From Marivita sp. (GTDB lineage Bacteria; Pseudomonadota; Alphaproteobacteria; Rhodobacterales; Rhodobacteraceae): a stretch of 64,000 bases of DNA. Numbering within the stretch: position 1 is the first letter of the stretch; each line of letters opens with the position of its first letter. Location: assembly GCF_020055635.1 (NCBI RefSeq), contig NZ_JAIPUT010000014.1:24177-88176 (forward strand), in the 5' to 3' direction. The notes under the pieces are model-generated. The model made no database searches, was not told the DNA's origin, and saw only the letters and a program-made list of their open reading frames with translations. The translations under genes were made by a program, and so were the position numbers. Positions 61,558 to 64,000 of the stretch are shown here, piece after piece.

Positions 61558-61986
61558 CTATATCTCGGCTGTCAATCCAACCGCTTCGATCCCGGCCTTC
61601 GCGGCCGCGGCATCATTGTCCGACGTGTCGCCGGTCACACCCACCGCGCCCAGCACAGCGCCCTTGGCATCGCGCACCAGAACGCCGCCCGGAACCGGCA
61701 CCATCTGCCCGCCAAGCGCCGCACCGGCGGCGGTGATGAAATACGCCTGTTCTTCGGCGCGGCCCTTTTGCGCGGTGCCCGCCATGCCCAGCATCACGGT
61801 GCCATAGGCCTTGCCATGCGCGATCTGGAACCGGCCGGGGCTGGCGCCATCCTCGCGCTCGAAAGCCTGCACGTTGCCGCCCGCATCGAGCACGATGACC
61901 GACAGCGGCTTCATCTCGGCGGCGCGCCCCGCTTCAAGCGTCTTGCGGATGATGGTGCGCGCGCGGCGCAAGGATATGGTCGCCAT
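61558..61986 (-). CDS. GlcG/HbpS-family protein
   Basis: A 142-residue protein of the GlcG/HbpS group: LSVIVLDAGGNVQAFERED, FQIAHGKAYGTVMLGM, and the glycine-rich VPVPGGVLVRDAKGAVLGAV followed by VTGDTSDNDAAAA. Members bind haem or corrinoids or accompany diol and glycolate metabolism; many have no known role. It is 14 bp from the sufS stop and 12 bp from the amidotransferase start, so it is probably co-transcribed with both. Confidence 0.88.
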   Translation of the reverse strand: MATISLRRARTIIRKTLEAGRAAEMKPLSVIVLDAGGNVQAFEREDGASPGRFQIAHGKAYGTVMLGMAGTAQKGRAEEQAYFITAAGAALGGQMVPVPGGVLVRDAKGAVLGAVGVTGDTSDNDAAAAKAGIEAVGLTAEI

Positions 61987-62000
61987 TCTGTCCTCCCGGT

Positions 62001-63221
62001 TCAGGCAAAAAGATCATGCGCCAGTTCCAGCGCATCGACCAGTTTATCCACTTCTTCTTCGGTATTGTACAACCCGAATGACGCCCTGCAGGTCGCGGTC
62101 AGCCCCAGATGGTCCATCAGCGGCCCGGTGCAATGCTGACCCGCCCGCACCGCGACACCCTTCTTGTCAAGGATCGTCGAGATGTCATGCGCATGCGCCG
62201 CGCCGTCCAGCGTAAAACTGAAGATTGCCGCCTTGTCAGGCGTTGTGCCCTGCACCTGCACCCAATTCAGGCCGTCCAGACGCGTCCGCGCATAGTCGCG
62301 CAACCGCGCCTCGTGGGCGGCGATGTTCTCCATCCCCAGCCCCATCATGTAATCCAGCGCCACACCAAGGCCGATCTGCTGCACGATGCCCGGCGTGCCC
62401 GCCTCGAACATCATCGGCGCGTCGTTCCACAGCACCTCGTCCTTGTGCACCTCGCGGATCATGTCGCCACCGCCAAGAAAGGGCTGCATCTCGGCCATCC
62501 GGGCCTTGCGCATGTAGATGGCACCCGACCCGGACGGCCCATAAAGCTTGTGCCCGGTGATGGCATAGAAATCACAGCCGATGTCATCGACGTTCACCGG
62601 CATGTGCACCGCCGCCTGTGACCCGTCGATCAGCGTGGCAATGCCCCGTTCGCGCGCCGCGTCGCAGATGGTCTTCACATCGACAACGGTTCCCAAAACG
62701 TTGGAAAGATGCGTCACCGCGACCAGCCTGGTCTTCGGCCCCATCGCGTCGATCACCGCCTGCGGGTCCAGATAGCCGGTGCTGTCCACATCCACCCACT
62801 TGATCACCACGCCCTGCCGTTCGCGCAGGAAATGCCAGGGCACGATATTGGCGTGATGCTCCATCACCGACAGGATGATCTCATCCCCGGCCTTGAGGTT
62901 GGGCATCGCCCAGCCGTAAGCCACGGTGTTGATCCCCATCGTGGTGCCGGTGTTCATGACGATCTCGTCTTCATCCTTTACCCCAAGGAATTTCGCGATC
63001 ACGCCCCGCGTGCTCTCGTACTTTTCGGTTGCGAGGTTCGACAGGTAATGCAGCCCGCGATGCACGTTGGCATATTCCTCGCCATAGGCCCGCGTGATCG
63101 CGTCGATCACCACCTGCGGTTTCTGCGCGCTGGCCCCGTTGTCGAGATAGACCAACGGCTTGCCATTCACCTCCCGCGACAGGATCGGAAAATCGCGCCG
63201 AATTTCGGTGACGTCATACAT
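62001..63221 (-). CDS. sufS: Cysteine desulfurase SufS
   Basis: A 406-residue class II cysteine desulfurase that supplies sulfur for Fe-S cluster assembly. PLP Lys lies in AITGHKLYGPSGSGAIYMRK, and the catalytic Cys in VRAGQHCTGPLMDHLG (about residue 358). EEYANVHRGLHYLSNLATE is a SufS hallmark. Its start overlaps the stop of the upstream membrane protein by eight bases, the usual order at the end of alphaproteobacterial suf clusters; sufBCD are expected beyond the right edge. Confidence 0.95.
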   Translation of the reverse strand: MYDVTEIRRDFPILSREVNGKPLVYLDNGASAQKPQVVIDAITRAYGEEYANVHRGLHYLSNLATEKYESTRGVIAKFLGVKDEDEIVMNTGTTMGINTVAYGWAMPNLKAGDEIILSVMEHHANIVPWHFLRERQGVVIKWVDVDSTGYLDPQAVIDAMGPKTRLVAVTHLSNVLGTVVDVKTICDAARERGIATLIDGSQAAVHMPVNVDDIGCDFYAITGHKLYGPSGSGAIYMRKARMAEMQPFLGGGDMIREVHKDEVLWNDAPMMFEAGTPGIVQQIGLGVALDYMMGLGMENIAAHEARLRDYARTRLDGLNWVQVQGTTPDKAAIFSFTLDGAAHAHDISTILDKKGVAVRAGQHCTGPLMDHLGLTATCRASFGLYNTEEEVDKLVDALELAHDLFA

Positions 63222-63804
63222 ATCCAGGAATCCCTCCGGTCTGAACGCCGAGCAGGCTGAAGATCAGGCTCAGCCCCAGCATCATGCCGACCACGGCCAG
63301 CAGCAGAATCAAACCCGCCTTGAGCAGGCTGCCCACCTCGTGGGCGACATCGATGAAGTTGACGAAGATCCAGATGCCCAGCACCGATGCGGCGCTGATC
63401 ACGACCCCCGACAGGAACAGGCTCACCGGCCCGAGAACGACCACGGCCGCCTGCACCAGGACCCGCAAGGCCTGAAGCCAGATCACCAGGATGGCAACCT
63501 GACCATAGGTCGCGCGCCCGCCCAACGGCCGCCCGCAGACCGTGACCGCAAAGATCAGCGCCGCGACCGACACCGCCAGCATCACGCCGAACACGATCGG
63601 GCTGCCAAGCAGAGGGCCAAGGGCGTCGCTCGGCGGTGTCGTCAACAGCGACAGCGAGAACATCAGCGTGTTGAGCACGATCACCAGCGCAAAGGCCAGC
63701 CAGAGCACCTGCGACGGCAGGGACATCGACAGCAACAGCCGCGCCACGTCGCGCGGGGCCGTGACCGTGTTCAGCGCAAGCCGGAAGAACCCCGGAACCG
63801 TCAC
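63214..63804 (-). CDS. Yip1-like multi-pass membrane protein of the suf cluster
   Basis: A 196-residue protein with about five membrane helices (for example QVLWLAFALVIVLNTLMFSL, VSLFLSGVVISAASVLGIW, AGLILLLAVVGMMLGLSLIF). It resembles Yip1-domain proteins. The start is a GTG at 63804 that overlaps the upstream stop (GTGA); the frame upstream belongs to the neighbouring gene. Such proteins commonly sit between sufD and sufS in Rhodobacterales. Function unknown. Confidence 0.78.
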   Translation of the reverse strand: MTVPGFFRLALNTVTAPRDVARLLLSMSLPSQVLWLAFALVIVLNTLMFSLSLLTTPPSDALGPLLGSPIVFGVMLAVSVAALIFAVTVCGRPLGGRATYGQVAILVIWLQALRVLVQAAVVVLGPVSLFLSGVVISAASVLGIWIFVNFIDVAHEVGSLLKAGLILLLAVVGMMLGLSLIFSLLGVQTGGIPGYV

Positions 63805-64000
63805 GTGGCAGCTCCGCGGTAGACGGCCAGCATGCTGGCGATCCAGAACCACATGAAGACGCAAAACCAGATCATCCCGACAATGGTCAGTTGTATCCCT
63901 GCCCCGATATAGCCCGCGACCAGCCCATTCAGCAGAATGAGCGGCGACGACGCCAGAAGGCTCCAGAACAGTGCCAATCGTGCGTTGAACGATGGTCCCC
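63801..64000 (-). CDS. Small membrane protein, C-terminal part (cut by window edge)
   Basis: The last 65 residues of a hydrophobic protein can be read, beginning PSFNARLALFWSLLASSP and containing two helices (LILLNGLVAGYIGAGI, IVGMIWFCVFMWFWIAS), ending YRGAAT. Its TGA overlaps the GTG of the next gene. It is an unrecognised member of the suf cluster, N-terminus beyond the edge. Confidence 0.7.
   Translation of the reverse strand, partial: GPSFNARLALFWSLLASSPLILLNGLVAGYIGAGIQLTIVGMIWFCVFMWFWIASMLAVYRGAAT

Overview
The window is GC-rich, tightly packed bacterial DNA. Gene content points to a marine or roseobacter-type alphaproteobacterium (Rhodobacterales): TAXI-TRAP transport, a SUV3-like helicase followed by an S4 protein, FdxA and CarD, a ligase/exonuclease pair, a SunSET-domain nuclease, kynA-kynU and a SUF cluster end. 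This is inferred from gene content; no rRNA or tRNA gene was seen. About 52 protein genes are called, two of them cut by the window edges.

Layout. 1-5.9 kb: a probable aromatic-acid catabolic locus (divergent TPP enzyme, TAXI-TRAP binding protein and fused permease, IclR regulator, class A flavin monooxygenase). 5.9-10.3 kb: an RND efflux adaptor and pump. 10.4-24.9 kb: a surface/matrix island on the minus strand with two glycosyltransferases, a 2422-residue protein of two sugar-dehydrogenase propellers, two C-type lectin domains and repeated Ig-like modules, a sulfotransferase, and a beta-helix/RTX protein of the C5-epimerase/lyase type. Its intergenic DNA is visibly AT-richer than the rest. 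25.5-28.2 kb: small stress and redox genes (GlsB, DUF305, flavodoxin-fold oxidoreductase, cytochrome c).

28.2-34.8 kb: a six-gene minus-strand operon that reads as a complete sulfide/persulfide route: Crp/Fnr regulator with a CVLTTAC motif, DUF2892 membrane protein, ETHE1-like persulfide dioxygenase, phosphatase-like/sulfide:quinone reductase fusion, SulP-STAS transporter, TDT/SLAC1 channel (candidate sulfite exporter). 34.9-38.7 kb: a serralysin-like metalloprotease with RTX and DUF4214, a GT8-like glycosyltransferase, a SIMPL protein. 38.8-41.4 kb: an 847-residue single-pass membrane protein resembling a GspL/PilM-like start fused to a GspC-like end.

41.5-56.8 kb is mostly housekeeping: CPA2 antiporter, CarD, FdxA, S4 protein, SUV3-like helicase, TPR protein, SCP2 protein, lysophospholipase-like hydrolase, MBL exonuclease with ATP-dependent DNA ligase, M3 peptidase, DksA-type zinc finger, glutathione peroxidase, YdcH, SNase-SunSET. 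56.9-60.7 kb: an MBL-fold protein that has lost most of its metal motif, then SDR-kynA-kynU (tryptophan to anthranilate). 60.7-64 kb: class I amidotransferase-like hydrolase, GlcG/HbpS protein, and the end of a SUF cluster (membrane proteins, sufS).

Non-coding structures of note: a bidirectional terminator between the antiporter and carD, a very long interrupted palindrome after pepF, two adjacent perfect palindromes in the shared end of kynU and the amidotransferase gene, an intercistronic hairpin in the TRAP operon, and a strong plus-strand-type terminator at 22.1 kb with no plus-strand gene in front of it.
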